Of a stretch of 64,000 nt of DNA, positions 44,507 through 54,615 are shown one piece after another. Made by a program: the position numbers and the translations under genes. Origin of the DNA: Neolewinella aquimaris (GTDB lineage Bacteria > Bacteroidota > Bacteroidia > Chitinophagales > Saprospiraceae); assembly GCF_014197245.1 (NCBI RefSeq), contig NZ_JACIFF010000001.1, positions 496,001 to 560,000 on the forward strand. The letters are read 5' to 3'. How positions within the stretch are numbered: the first letter of the stretch is position 1; each line of letters begins with the position of its first letter. The notes beneath the pieces are model-generated. The model was given only the letters and a program-made list of their open reading frames with translations, made no database searches and was not told the origin of the DNA.

Positions 44507-45904
44507 CTAGTATCCCAGTATTTGCAGCATGCTCTCCGGTGACTGCTTACCGGCAAGCAGGCGGTCGGTCAGGTTGCCTTCATCATCCAGGTCGATGATG
44601 ATGTGCTGCGGACTGGGGATCATACAGTGCTTGATTCCGCCGTATCCGCTAATACTGTCCTGGTAGGCACCGGTGTGAAAGAAGCCGAGGTAGAGCGGCT
44701 CCTCGTCCCCCTCCTTATCTACGGGCAGGTAAACCTGGCTCTCGTGGATTTCGGAGTTGTAGTAGTCGGAGTTGTCGCAACTGAGTCCGCCGATGTTGAC
44801 CCGGCGGTAGTCGCGATCCCACTTGTTGATGGGCAGCAGGATAAACCGCTCTCCAATCCCCCAGGCATCCGGTAGGGTAGTCATGAGGGAGTTGTCGATC
44901 ATGTACCACATCTCGCTGTCGTTCTGCTGCTTACGCGCCAGGACCGAGAATATGGTTGCGCCACTCTCTCCCACGGTGTACTTGCCGAATTCGGTGAAAA
45001 TGTCCGGTTCCGGTACCTCATCTTCTTCGCAGGCGTCGAGGATATTCTTAACGATCTCCCGCACCATGTATTTATAGTCGAACTCAAAGCCGAGGCTGTT
45101 GCGAATGGGCATGCCGCCCCCGATGTTGAGTGCGTGCAGGTTGGCGCTCTCCTTTTTTAGCTCTCCGTAGAGTCGTACAGCTTTCTTCAGCTCACCCCAG
45201 TAGTAGAGCGTATCCTTAATTCCAGTATCGACGAAGAAGTGGAGCATGTGGAGCTCCAGCTTTTCGCTGTTCTTGATCCGCTCCCGGAAGAGGGGCAGTA
45301 CATCGGCGTGGCGGAGTCCGAGCCGGCTGGTGTAAAACTCGAAGTTGGGTTCCTCCTCCGTAGCCATACGGATACCGATCTTAGCAACACCCTCCACGTG
45401 CGTCTCGTAGTAGTCCAGCTCGTGGCTGTTATCGACTACGGTGATCACGTTTTCGAAACCGTCGTTCATCAACCCGACGATCCCTTCCAGGTAATTTTCC
45501 GGCTTGAACCCGTTACAGACGATCTTGATCTTCTTGTCCAGTCGCTTGCGCGCGTATAGGCGGCGGATCAGGTCCACGTCGTAGGCCGAACTGATCTCAA
45601 GCTGCACATCGTGCTCCAGCGCCTCCTCCACGACGTGGGCAAAGTGGCTGCTCTTGGTGCAGTAACAATAGTGGTACTGCCCGGCGTAACCCTGACCGCG
45701 CATCGCGCGACGGAACAGGTTACGGGCCTCTTTGATCTTGCGGCCGATACTCGGTAGGTACGTCAATTTCAGCGGGGTGCCGTACTTCCGAATGAGGTGG
45801 ATAAGGGGGATACGATTGAAGGTCAGGTACCCATTGTCCATGTCGAATCCTTCCTGGGGGAAGTAAAACGTCTGGTCAATCAGGTCGAAATACTTGTTAG
45901 CCAC
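44507..45904 (-). CDS. speA: Biosynthetic arginine decarboxylase (short Bacteroidota type)
   Basis: 465 residues, GTG start. PLP lysine in YHYCYCTKSSHF (Lys84) with LEISSAYDVDLIRRL, glycine-rich loop NIGGGMPIRN, and FTEFGKYTVGESGAT. The C-terminal HTGAYQDSISGYGG provides the second-subunit Cys/Asp-type active-site loop of the alanine-racemase-fold decarboxylases. It is shorter than E. coli SpeA (658 aa) because the inserted helical domain is absent. It produces agmatine for polyamine synthesis. A TATCTTCG element lies 23 nt upstream (45927-45934). Confidence 0.88.
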   Translation of the reverse strand: MANKYFDLIDQTFYFPQEGFDMDNGYLTFNRIPLIHLIRKYGTPLKLTYLPSIGRKIKEARNLFRRAMRGQGYAGQYHYCYCTKSSHFAHVVEEALEHDVQLEISSAYDVDLIRRLYARKRLDKKIKIVCNGFKPENYLEGIVGLMNDGFENVITVVDNSHELDYYETHVEGVAKIGIRMATEEEPNFEFYTSRLGLRHADVLPLFRERIKNSEKLELHMLHFFVDTGIKDTLYYWGELKKAVRLYGELKKESANLHALNIGGGMPIRNSLGFEFDYKYMVREIVKNILDACEEDEVPEPDIFTEFGKYTVGESGATIFSVLARKQQNDSEMWYMIDNSLMTTLPDAWGIGERFILLPINKWDRDYRRVNIGGLSCDNSDYYNSEIHESQVYLPVDKEGDEEPLYLGFFHTGAYQDSISGYGGIKHCMIPSPQHIIIDLDDEGNLTDRLLAGKQSPESMLQILGY

Positions 45905-45926
45905 GGGCTGGGGTTATTTTGGCGGG

Positions 45927-45934
45927 CGAAGATA
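45927..45934 (-). promoter_or_regulatory. Putative -7 promoter element of speA (TATCTTCG)
   Basis: Seven of eight TAnnTTTG positions on the minus strand, same octamer as for gldG and the S24 regulator. Confidence 0.5.
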
Positions 45935-46009
45935 CGGCGGGGACGCGGGTGCGAAGTATTTTATCTAAAGCCGGGCTTCCCTGGCTACATTAGCGGTGCT
46001 TTCCCTCAC

Positions 46010-46110
46010 CCGTCCGACGGGGTCAGGCCGTCCGACGGGGTCAGGCCGTCCGACGGGGTCAGGCCGTCCGACGGGGTCAGGCCGTCCGACGGGGTCAGGC
46101 CGTCCGACGG
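46010..46110. repeat. 18-bp tandem repeat, five full copies plus 11 bp
   Basis: Unit CCGTCCGACGGGGTCAGG starts at 46010, 46028, 46046, 46064 and 46082, with an 11-bp partial copy at 46100-46110. Copies are identical. Each contains the palindrome CCGTC-C-GACGG, so every copy can form a small hairpin. It lies in the divergent gap between speA and the acyl-CoA dehydrogenase, 38 nt before the latter's ATG. Identical copies imply recent expansion or strand slippage. Confidence 0.95.
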
Positions 46111-46147
46111 GTGCGATGTTTTTATTAGGTGCTTAACCATTTCGATC

Positions 46148-47932
<1,785 letters not shown>

Positions 47933-47979
47933 TAATTATGTCACGCGACTGGGTATATTGCCGAATCCAAATTTTTACG

Positions 47980-48474
47980 ATGCGCTACCTGCTACTTTTC
48001 TCTCTCCTGCTACCACTATTATCCTGTTCGCCACGGCTCGACCCCTTCGGTACCGAAACGGGCGACTACCTCGCCAGCTTCGACCACTACGCGATCAACG
48101 TGGAAAATTTAAACCGGAGCATTGATTTCTACCAGCAGGTGTTCGGCCTCGACGAGGTACACAACGGAACGGGAAAGGAGAACATCCGCTGGCTCTCCCT
48201 GGGCGCCGGTATGGCACTGCACGTGATCGAGACGGACCGCAGTCAGCTCAGACTCCAAAAGGGGGTACACATGGCGATTTCCGTCGGCCGCTTCGATGAG
48301 TTCGTGGAACACCTGCGCGATATCGAGTTGCCCTTCGAAACGTGGCAGGGCGTAGCGCTGGAGTCAAACGACCGCCCCGACGGCGTTCGCCAAGTCTATT
48401 TTCAGGATCCTGATGGCTACTGGATAGAAGTCAACAACGGTCGCATCCTATTCGGCAAACCCGCCCTCCCCTAA
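47980..48474 (+). CDS. VOC-superfamily (glyoxalase-like) lipoprotein
   Basis: 164 residues from the ATG at 47980, beginning a signal peptide with lipobox PLLSC. The VOC fold is seen in FDHYAINVENLNRSIDFYQQVFGLDEV and YFQDPDGYWIEVNNG, with metal-ligand candidates His and Glu. Membrane-anchored VOC proteins are less common than cytoplasmic ones; the substrate is unknown. The gene follows the acyl-CoA dehydrogenase by 47 nt and precedes osmC by 22 nt, so the three may form one transcript. Confidence 0.8.
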   Translation: MRYLLLFSLLLPLLSCSPRLDPFGTETGDYLASFDHYAINVENLNRSIDFYQQVFGLDEVHNGTGKENIRWLSLGAGMALHVIETDRSQLRLQKGVHMAISVGRFDEFVEHLRDIELPFETWQGVALESNDRPDGVRQVYFQDPDGYWIEVNNGRILFGKPALP

Positions 48475-48496
48475 TTAAACCCTACAATCCAACCCC

Positions 48497-48910
48497 ATGA
48501 CGGTCGAACTTAACCGCATCGACGATGCCTTCCTCTTCGAAACCACCAACGATGAGGGCCTGAGCGTCCGTACCGACGGCAGCCCCGATATCGGCGGACA
48601 GGGAGCCGGCATGCGTCCCATGCAACTCGTGCTCTCGGCCGTGGCCAGCTGCTCGAGTATCGACATCGTGCTATTGCTGAAAAAGCTGCGGCAGGACCTA
48701 ACGGACATTAAAGTAAGGGTGGAGGGCCAGCGGGTCGATACCGAACCACGGGTGTTTACCGACATTCACGTCCACTACGAACTGTACGGTGAGTTAGACG
48801 ACAAAAAGGTCGAGCGGGCCTGCCGGCTCAGCATGGAAAAACTGTGCAGCGTATCTCTAATGCTAAAGGCCGGCGGGGTAAATATCACCTGGGATTACGA
48901 GATTAAGTAG
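48497..48910 (+). CDS. OsmC family peroxiredoxin-like protein
   Basis: 137 residues. The two redox cysteines of the family are present in AVASCSSIDI and KLCSVSLML, with Arg/Glu-type context (RMRPMQLVLSAVASC). OsmC/Ohr proteins reduce organic hydroperoxides with a Cys-Cys mechanism in the cytoplasm. It ends a short plus-strand series with the VOC and acyl-CoA dehydrogenase genes. A hairpin with a T-run follows. Confidence 0.87.
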   Translation: MTVELNRIDDAFLFETTNDEGLSVRTDGSPDIGGQGAGMRPMQLVLSAVASCSSIDIVLLLKKLRQDLTDIKVRVEGQRVDTEPRVFTDIHVHYELYGELDDKKVERACRLSMEKLCSVSLMLKAGGVNITWDYEIK

Positions 48911-48933
48911 GCGCACGCAATATGTCGGACGGG

Positions 48934-48970
48934 CCATCAATTATATAGGTGATTTTGATGGTTACTTTTT
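48934..48970 (+). terminator. Putative intrinsic terminator after osmC
   Basis: 7-bp stem CCATCAA/TTGATGG (48934-48940 and 48955-48961) with a 14-nt loop, followed by TTACTTTTT. The stem is weak (AT-rich), so the call is moderate. Confidence 0.5.
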
Positions 48971-48990
48971 AGTACAATCCCGTTTAGATT

Positions 48991-49398
48991 ATGCTTTCCG
49001 CACCCAACTATCGTTTATTAACGATTGGGGGACTTTTGCTTTGCGTATGCATGCTCTCATCCGCCCGGGTCACCGCCCAACAGAACCTGCCCGTTCCGGC
49101 GGGACTTCTCGTCGCCGATGAGCAGAATGAGTTGCCGCAATACGAATCCCCCGAATTTGAATTGTATCCCGACGACCTGAGTGGCCGTGATCGGATGGAA
49201 ACCTGGCTGGCCGACCACTGGTCACTGGAAGATCTTCACATCGAATTGCTCGATACCAAGGGCCGTCCGGTCAGACAACAAATGATTATGAACGGCAATC
49301 ACCTGCTGCTCTTCACGCGTCGGCTCGCACCCGGTGCATACACCATCAGGCTGAACGACGGAAAAAGACGGGCGGCAGATGTTTTGGTGGTGCTTTAA
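48991..49398 (+). CDS. Small secreted protein resembling a lone sorting-domain fold
   Basis: 135 residues. Signal peptide (LLTIGGLLLCVCMLSSARVTAQ), then about 105 residues. The second half (IELLDTKGRPVRQQMIMNGNHLLLFTRRLAPGAYTIRLNDGKRRAADVLVVL, seen as parts LLDTKGRPV, LAPGAYTIRL and DVLVVL) looks like a type IX C-terminal domain, but the protein has almost no cargo in front. It could be a small structural surface protein or a decayed cargo gene. It is convergent with the S24 regulator. Confidence 0.65.
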   Translation: MLSAPNYRLLTIGGLLLCVCMLSSARVTAQQNLPVPAGLLVADEQNELPQYESPEFELYPDDLSGRDRMETWLADHWSLEDLHIELLDTKGRPVRQQMIMNGNHLLLFTRRLAPGAYTIRLNDGKRRAADVLVVL

Positions 49399-49438
49399 GG
49401 GAATCACCTTGCTCCCGCGTTCCCGCCCAAACGTTACG

Positions 49439-50281
49439 CTACTCCCGATTCCTGTTGCTAAGTGCCTTTTCTACGGAAACACCAAGCCGGCTGATCAGCT
49501 TTCCCTGCTGGGCGATGGTGGCCTTGAGCTCGCTCATTTCGTCGTGGACGTAGCGCTGAATGTTCTGGGGGGAGGGTAGGAATGGCGTGATGCGGGCGCG
49601 AACGTACCAAATCTCCCGCAAATCGGAAAGGGGGATGTGGTATGTCTCGTAAAAGCTGTTGTCCGAGATGACCTCAAGCGTTTTAGCGTCGGCAATGTGA
49701 TTGCGGACCCGCTTGACCACCACGTCGCTGCGGGTAACGATCACGTAGGCGTAGTTGTCTTTAATCCCGCTCTGCCAGAGGGTAGGTTCGAGAAAAGCGC
49801 AGACCACTTTGTCTCCTTCGAAGAGGGTGGGCTCCATGCTGTTGCCGGGAACGTCGAAGCTGCGGTGGGTGCCTACCTTGTACTTGTAATCGGGCAGACT
49901 GTAGGTGGGCAGGCTCTCGACGAAACTCGGATCGCCGAGCTCGGCGGCATAGACCGACTGGGCCGGAAGGGGCACGTGCACAATTAGTTCGTCGGCATCG
50001 GGGGTGGTGATGGTCGTGAGTACCCGAAAATTCTGGTCGCTTTCCTCGGTCATGAACATCGGGCCGTCGCCGGTGAAAAGGTAGACCGGGTTGAGCTTAT
50101 ACTTCGCGATCGATTGCCGCAGCAGTTCAATGGTCACATCCCGGCGGCCCTTCAGTATTTCGCTGAGCGACTGGGGCAGGTAATCCAGCGACATCGCGAA
50201 GGCCCGGCTTGATCTGATCCGTTTCTCCGCCTTGAGCTTATCGTGACACTTGATGAAGCGCTGAGAAACGACGTTTTTCAT
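49439..50281 (-). CDS. Helix-turn-helix regulator with S24 (LexA-like) peptidase domain
   Basis: 280 residues. The N-terminal HTH (about 20-65, SRAFAMSLDYLPQSLSEILKG, read in parts) is followed by a C-terminal S24 fold with the Ser/Lys dyad: VPGNSMEP (Ser148) and SDVVVKRV (Lys190). A C-terminal coiled coil (YVHDEMSELKATIAQQGKLI) may aid oligomerisation. The LexA cleavage Ala-Gly pair is not evident, so it may sense something other than RecA filaments. S24/Xre-type repressors also occur in phage, but no phage genes surround it. A TATCTTCG element is at 50304-50311. Confidence 0.82.
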   Translation of the reverse strand: MKNVVSQRFIKCHDKLKAEKRIRSSRAFAMSLDYLPQSLSEILKGRRDVTIELLRQSIAKYKLNPVYLFTGDGPMFMTEESDQNFRVLTTITTPDADELIVHVPLPAQSVYAAELGDPSFVESLPTYSLPDYKYKVGTHRSFDVPGNSMEPTLFEGDKVVCAFLEPTLWQSGIKDNYAYVIVTRSDVVVKRVRNHIADAKTLEVISDNSFYETYHIPLSDLREIWYVRARITPFLPSPQNIQRYVHDEMSELKATIAQQGKLISRLGVSVEKALSNRNRE

Positions 50282-50303
50282 AGGTAAGTATAATTGGGCA
50301 GGG

Positions 50304-50311
50304 CGAAGATA
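50304..50311 (-). promoter_or_regulatory. Putative -7 promoter element of the S24 regulator (TATCTTCG)
   Basis: Seven of eight TAnnTTTG positions on the minus strand, 23 nt upstream of the ATG. Confidence 0.5.
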
Positions 50312-50368
50312 AACGAGGTGGTGTCGGTGCGTAGGATGGTGCGACTAAAACTAACACCTTTTTGCGAA

Positions 50369-51469
50369 TCAATCCTGCCCCTTAATCACCGCGTCGTCCT
50401 CGTGCCGTTTCCCCTTTTTGATTGTTTCGGTCGCCTCCTCCATGTCGTTGCCTTCGGGGTTTTCGCCCTGGTTGTCGTCCTGTTCCGGCTCGTAGCTGAG
50501 GCTGATGAGTACCGGAAAGTGATCCGATCCCACGTACGGGAGGCGTTGTAGATCCAGTACGGCGAGGTCAGAGGAGTGGAACACGTGGTCCAGCGGCCAC
50601 CGCAGCATGCGGTACTCGGCGTGGAAGGTCGAAAAGAAGCCGCGACCGCGCCGTGGGTCCAGCAAGCCGCTTAGGCGTTGGAAGAGTCGGGAGGAGTGGG
50701 ACCACGCCACATCGTTCATATCCCCCGCTACGATCACGGTGGCGTCCGGCTTCTTTTGCACTTCCAGGCCGACGAGCGCCAGTTCGGCATCGCGCCCGGT
50801 ACTGGCGTACGCCTCGGTCGGGCTCGGGGGCATGGGATGGACAAAGTGCAAGTCGATCAGTCGACCGTTGGGCAATTCGATCTGGGTATCGATGCCCGGT
50901 ATATCGTCCTTGATGCGATACTTGACCTCCGGGTCGATCAGCTCGATCTTGCTCCAGAGGTGCATGCCGTACAGGTTTTCCAGGGGGACGGACACCTGGT
51001 GGGGGTATTTTTCCCCCAGCCCTTCCCGGAGTTTTTCTTCCCACCAGCCGTTGCTTTCTACCGTGAGCAGGATGTCGGGGTCCATTTTTAGTGCGAGGTC
51101 GATCACCAAGTCGGTCCGCTTGTTGGTCTGCAGTACGTTGCTCATCATCAGGGTGAGGTGACCGTCGGTATTTTCCGTGCGTTCGGCATTGCGGGCGTCG
51201 CGCCCGTGCAGCGGCGTATAGGGGTAGATGCGGTAGGCCTGGTAGAGGGTTGCCAGCATGAGCACGATGCCGACGGTTAGGTTGAGGGTGTCGTTGGTCG
51301 ATCTGGAAAAGAACCACAACACCGCCGAAAGGCCGAGCAGGAACAAAAGTTGCTGACGGGGGTAGTCGAAGCCGCGAATCCACCAGTCGTCGTACTTAAG
51401 AAATGGCATCACAGTGCCGATGATGCCAAAGGCCCCCAGTACGTAGGCTAAAATTCGTAGAATGATCAC
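50369..51469 (-). CDS. Membrane-anchored endonuclease/exonuclease/phosphatase-family protein
   Basis: 366 residues, GTG start. Three N-terminal hydrophobic segments (about 3-25, 38-56 and 62-78), then the EEP fold with MMSNVLQTNKR, DLALKMDPDILLTVESNGWW, VAGDMNDVAWSHSSRLF and GSDHFPVLISL, which hold the metal-binding Glu/Asp/His residues. A charged acidic-then-basic tail ends the protein. The active site faces the periplasm in the simplest topology. The substrate is unknown (nuclease, phosphatase and sphingomyelinase relatives exist). Confidence 0.83.
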   Translation of the reverse strand: MIILRILAYVLGAFGIIGTVMPFLKYDDWWIRGFDYPRQQLLFLLGLSAVLWFFSRSTNDTLNLTVGIVLMLATLYQAYRIYPYTPLHGRDARNAERTENTDGHLTLMMSNVLQTNKRTDLVIDLALKMDPDILLTVESNGWWEEKLREGLGEKYPHQVSVPLENLYGMHLWSKIELIDPEVKYRIKDDIPGIDTQIELPNGRLIDLHFVHPMPPSPTEAYASTGRDAELALVGLEVQKKPDATVIVAGDMNDVAWSHSSRLFQRLSGLLDPRRGRGFFSTFHAEYRMLRWPLDHVFHSSDLAVLDLQRLPYVGSDHFPVLISLSYEPEQDDNQGENPEGNDMEEATETIKKGKRHEDDAVIKGQD

Positions 51470-51489
51470 TTCAGCATATAGATTTAAGG

Positions 51490-51497
51490 TAAAAGTA
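51490..51497 (-). promoter_or_regulatory. Putative -7 element (TACTTTTA) of the EEP-family gene
   Basis: Seven of eight TAnnTTTG positions, 20 nt upstream of the GTG start. The divergent gene has the identical octamer at 51603-51610. Confidence 0.4.
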
Positions 51498-51515
51498 GTT
51501 GCTCAGTAAGATGTT

Positions 51516-51593
51516 CACGTGTTTTCGCTGCGCAGTATGCGCGGTAAAGTAACGTGTAGCAACGGTAAATCGCCGCTATAACTGCTTCACGTG
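51516..51593. promoter_or_regulatory. Two TTCACGTG palindrome-containing sites in a divergent promoter region
   Basis: CACGTG hexamers at 51516-51521 and 51588-51593, each preceded by TT, 72 nt apart, between the EEP gene and the dikinase-like gene. They lie about 10-19 nt from the nearer -7 element on each side. No other CACGTG pair of this kind was noticed in the window, though I did not scan it exhaustively. Confidence 0.35.
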
Positions 51594-51602
51594 TGCCCGA
51601 CG

Positions 51603-51610
51603 TACTTTTA
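51603..51610 (+). promoter_or_regulatory. Putative -7 element (TACTTTTA) of the dikinase-like gene
   Basis: Seven of eight TAnnTTTG positions, 27 nt upstream of the ATG at 51638. It overlaps the upstream in-frame GTG start region and so favours the ATG at 51638. Confidence 0.4.
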
Positions 51611-51637
51611 CACTCTCTCATTCTAATCCGCCCGCCA

Positions 51638-54598
51638 ATGTTTTTTCCTTTTTCCCGCAACCGCAACGTGTACACCTTCGGCCTGGCAGTGACGTTTTTG
51701 CTGCTTCCAAGCCTGCTGCCGTCGCAACTTGCCGACCAGCGCATCGCCGCGTTGATCGAGGAGTTTCGCAACGATCCGCGCGGACCGTATAGTGGCATTT
51801 TCTGGTTCTGCTCCGACGGAAGTAAGCGGGCGGCCCGCGATCCCTGCCCGGACGACGACAAGGCCCACCAGCACGCCGACTACAAACCCGTGGTGAAGGA
51901 ACTCATGCGCGATAACGGCCTCTACTTCGGTCAGATCCTCGCCGATACGGACTTCGCACCCTTCTGGGATGCCGCCAACGACCACAGCCGCCTCAAGCAG
52001 TACCAACTCAACAACTACCTGGTCACGAACGACAACGGCTGGATCCTGGAGCGGGCCCGCTACTACCGCGGTGCCTTTCAGGTGGAGGATGAGGAAGAAT
52101 GGGGGCGTAAGTTTTTTCAGTGGCTGCTGGCGCGGGAGGGCGTACTGCGGGAAGATTTTTATCTCGTGGTACAGGCGGCGCGCGACATTCCCCACCGGGG
52201 CGACACCGATCTGAACCAGCGCATCCGGGCCCTGAGCAAGGAAATTGCCGACCGCTACCCGGCCTTCATGGACTTGCGCATCAAAATTCACGGAAGGCCA
52301 TCGGGCGGGGACGCAGGAGCCGTGGAAGAATTCATGAAGCAGCACGAGCGGGAACTGAAGGAAAAACGGCTGTACGAATCGTCGGCCCAACTCGTGGAGG
52401 ACATCCGCACCGCCTACGGCGGCAGCGACCTCAACAACATCAGCGACCTGGTAGCGGGGCTGCCCGCCCAGGATTCCCTGCGCCGGCGTATCGAACGCTT
52501 CGTAACGCTGCAGACCCGAACCGAAGGGGTGGACAACGACCTGGACCGACTGACGGCGGCCACCGGCCTGATGCTCCAAATACGGCGGTCGCTGGTGTCC
52601 GAAGACCGCAGGGCAGCGGATAAGCTGCGACTGGTCGACATCACGAACGAACTGAGCGACCTGGTCTTCCGGGCCGCTCCGGAATGGGTGCCCGTTACCG
52701 CGCGCGAGCAAATGGAAAAGATCTGCTACCTGGGAGAAGCCGCCACCGGTGCCGGCTTCATCGAACTCTGGGAATACGAAACCGGCGGCCCCAATATCGC
52801 CGATCCCAACTATCAGTACATCAGGCCCGACATGCTGACCGCCTACCTGGACAACGCACGCCGCTTCGTCGAGTGGGGAACGGCCACCAACCGAGCTACT
52901 TACGGAGAAATAGCCGAGCGCTACGCACGCTTCGAGCCCAAAGCCCTCTCCTTCCTCGACGACCGCATCCGGGGTTCCGTGCTGCTGCCGTTGGGGCAGG
53001 CCGTGGGAGAACTCGGCGACTGGCTGGCCCGCAACAGCGAATCGGGCAATGCACTGATGGACATCAAAACTCAGGCACAGGCACGGGGATTAAATCCCGG
53101 CTACGCCCGTGGTGTACTCCACCTTATTGAGGGAACGCCCGATGAAGTGGTGGTCGACGGAAAGGACATCTATGTCTTTAGTCGCCCGCCCGCCGACCTC
53201 AAACCCGTGGGTGGAATCCTTACCGTGAGTGAGGGCAATATGGTCAGCCACGTCCAACTGCTGGCCCGCAACCTCGGTATTCCCAATGCCGTACTGACCG
53301 ACCGGCAATTCGAGGAGCTCAAACCCTACGACGGCGAGGAAGTATTCTTTGCCGTGTCCAACGCCGGTACCGTGCTGATGAAGCCGGCCGACGACATGAA
53401 CGAAGTGGAACGGGAGCTCTTTGCCGTCCGCGAGCGAAGCCAGGAGCGGATCCGCGTACCCGTTGACCGGATCGACCTGAGCACCCGCGATGTTCTGAAC
53501 CTACGCAACGTAAACAGTGAAGACAGCGGCGTACGGTGTGGGCCCAAAGCGGCCAACCTCGGTCAGCTCAAGCAATTGTTCCCCGAAAACGTGGTGGAGG
53601 GACTGGTGATCCCCTTCGGGATTTTCCGCGAGCACCTGGATCAACAGATGCCCGGTCAGCCCGATGGCGTGTCCTACTGGGAGTTTTTGAACGAACGCTT
53701 TGCCCGGGCGGCCGCTATGGAGAAGAACGGCAGCACGGCTGAGGAAGTGGAACAATACACCCTGGCCCAACTGGCCACCCTGCGTGAGGCGATCGCCGAG
53801 ATCAAGATCGAGGGCAAGCTGATCGCCCAGTTGCGTAGCGGCTTTGCGGAGGTGCTCGGCGGAAAGTTTGGCAGCGTTCCCGTTTTTTTACGCTCCGATA
53901 CCAACATGGAGGACCTGGCCGACTTCACCGGCGCGGGGCTGAATAAGACCGTCTTCAACGTGGTCGGTGAAACGGCCATCCTCAACGGGATCAAGGAAGT
54001 TTGGGCCAGCCCCTACACCGACCGCAGCTACGAGTGGCGGCAGCGCTATTTGCTCAATCCGGAAAACGTTTTTCCGAGTATCCTGATCATTCCGAGCGTC
54101 GACGTGGATTACTCCGGCGTCATGATCACGAAGGGCGTGACCAGTGGAGAGCAGGACGACATCACCGTTGCCTTCAGCCGGGGTGCCGGTGGCGCCGTCG
54201 ACGGTCAGGCTGCGGAATCCTACCTGCTTGATCGCTTCGGCCGATTTATCCTCCAGGCACCGGCCAGGGAGCGGATGCACCGCCGGCTTCCCGCTACGGG
54301 GGGCAGCGTAATGGTGGCGGCGCCCTTCAATCGTCCGGTGCTTAGTTACGAAAACCTGGTCGATCTATACCAGCTCGGACAGCGCGTCGAAGAGGTTATG
54401 CCCAAAGTGCCCGGGGTTGAGACCGACGGACCCTTCGATGTCGAACTGGGATTCCAGGACGATAAGATCTGGCTGTTTCAAATTCGGCCGTTCGTGGAAA
54501 ACAGCAAGGCCCAGAGTTCGGATTACCTCCAGAGCATATCACCCGCCAAGCGGGAGGGCGTGTACATCGACCTGAATTCCCCATTGCGGGAGGAGTAG
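51638..54598 (+). CDS. Secreted PEP/pyruvate-dikinase-like protein with glucan-water-dikinase domain order
   Basis: 986 residues from the ATG at 51638, with a signal-peptide-like start (YTFGLAVTFLLLPSLLPSQ). An N-terminal region of unknown fold (about 30-480) is followed by a phosphohistidine domain (about 485-590) with the catalytic-type segment NMVSHVQLLARNLGIP (His538). After it comes the ATP-binding PPDK_N domain (about 620-975) with GPKAANLGQLK, LRSDTNMEDLADFTGAG and VELGFQDDKIWLFQIRPF. Histidine domain before ATP domain, plus SHV-x3-ARN around the His, is the order of plant glucan water dikinases rather than PPDK. A periplasmic ATP-using enzyme would be unusual. Confidence 0.78.
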   Translation: MFFPFSRNRNVYTFGLAVTFLLLPSLLPSQLADQRIAALIEEFRNDPRGPYSGIFWFCSDGSKRAARDPCPDDDKAHQHADYKPVVKELMRDNGLYFGQILADTDFAPFWDAANDHSRLKQYQLNNYLVTNDNGWILERARYYRGAFQVEDEEEWGRKFFQWLLAREGVLREDFYLVVQAARDIPHRGDTDLNQRIRALSKEIADRYPAFMDLRIKIHGRPSGGDAGAVEEFMKQHERELKEKRLYESSAQLVEDIRTAYGGSDLNNISDLVAGLPAQDSLRRRIERFVTLQTRTEGVDNDLDRLTAATGLMLQIRRSLVSEDRRAADKLRLVDITNELSDLVFRAAPEWVPVTAREQMEKICYLGEAATGAGFIELWEYETGGPNIADPNYQYIRPDMLTAYLDNARRFVEWGTATNRATYGEIAERYARFEPKALSFLDDRIRGSVLLPLGQAVGELGDWLARNSESGNALMDIKTQAQARGLNPGYARGVLHLIEGTPDEVVVDGKDIYVFSRPPADLKPVGGILTVSEGNMVSHVQLLARNLGIPNAVLTDRQFEELKPYDGEEVFFAVSNAGTVLMKPADDMNEVERELFAVRERSQERIRVPVDRIDLSTRDVLNLRNVNSEDSGVRCGPKAANLGQLKQLFPENVVEGLVIPFGIFREHLDQQMPGQPDGVSYWEFLNERFARAAAMEKNGSTAEEVEQYTLAQLATLREAIAEIKIEGKLIAQLRSGFAEVLGGKFGSVPVFLRSDTNMEDLADFTGAGLNKTVFNVVGETAILNGIKEVWASPYTDRSYEWRQRYLLNPENVFPSILIIPSVDVDYSGVMITKGVTSGEQDDITVAFSRGAGGAVDGQAAESYLLDRFGRFILQAPARERMHRRLPATGGSVMVAAPFNRPVLSYENLVDLYQLGQRVEEVMPKVPGVETDGPFDVELGFQDDKIWLFQIRPFVENSKAQSSDYLQSISPAKREGVYIDLNSPLREE

Positions 54599-54615
54599 CG
54601 TGCCGTGACCGATCG

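Noticed and set aside
45797-46147. Upstream extension of the acyl-CoA dehydrogenase frame through the 18-bp repeats (PSDGVR repeats)
   Set aside because: It overlaps speA on the other strand and encodes low-complexity sequence. The ATG at 46148 starts the homologous protein.
49439-50281. Prophage repressor marking an integrated phage
   Set aside because: The S24 regulator is flanked by host-type genes (OsmC, small secreted protein, EEP protein). No integrase, structural gene or attachment repeat was seen.
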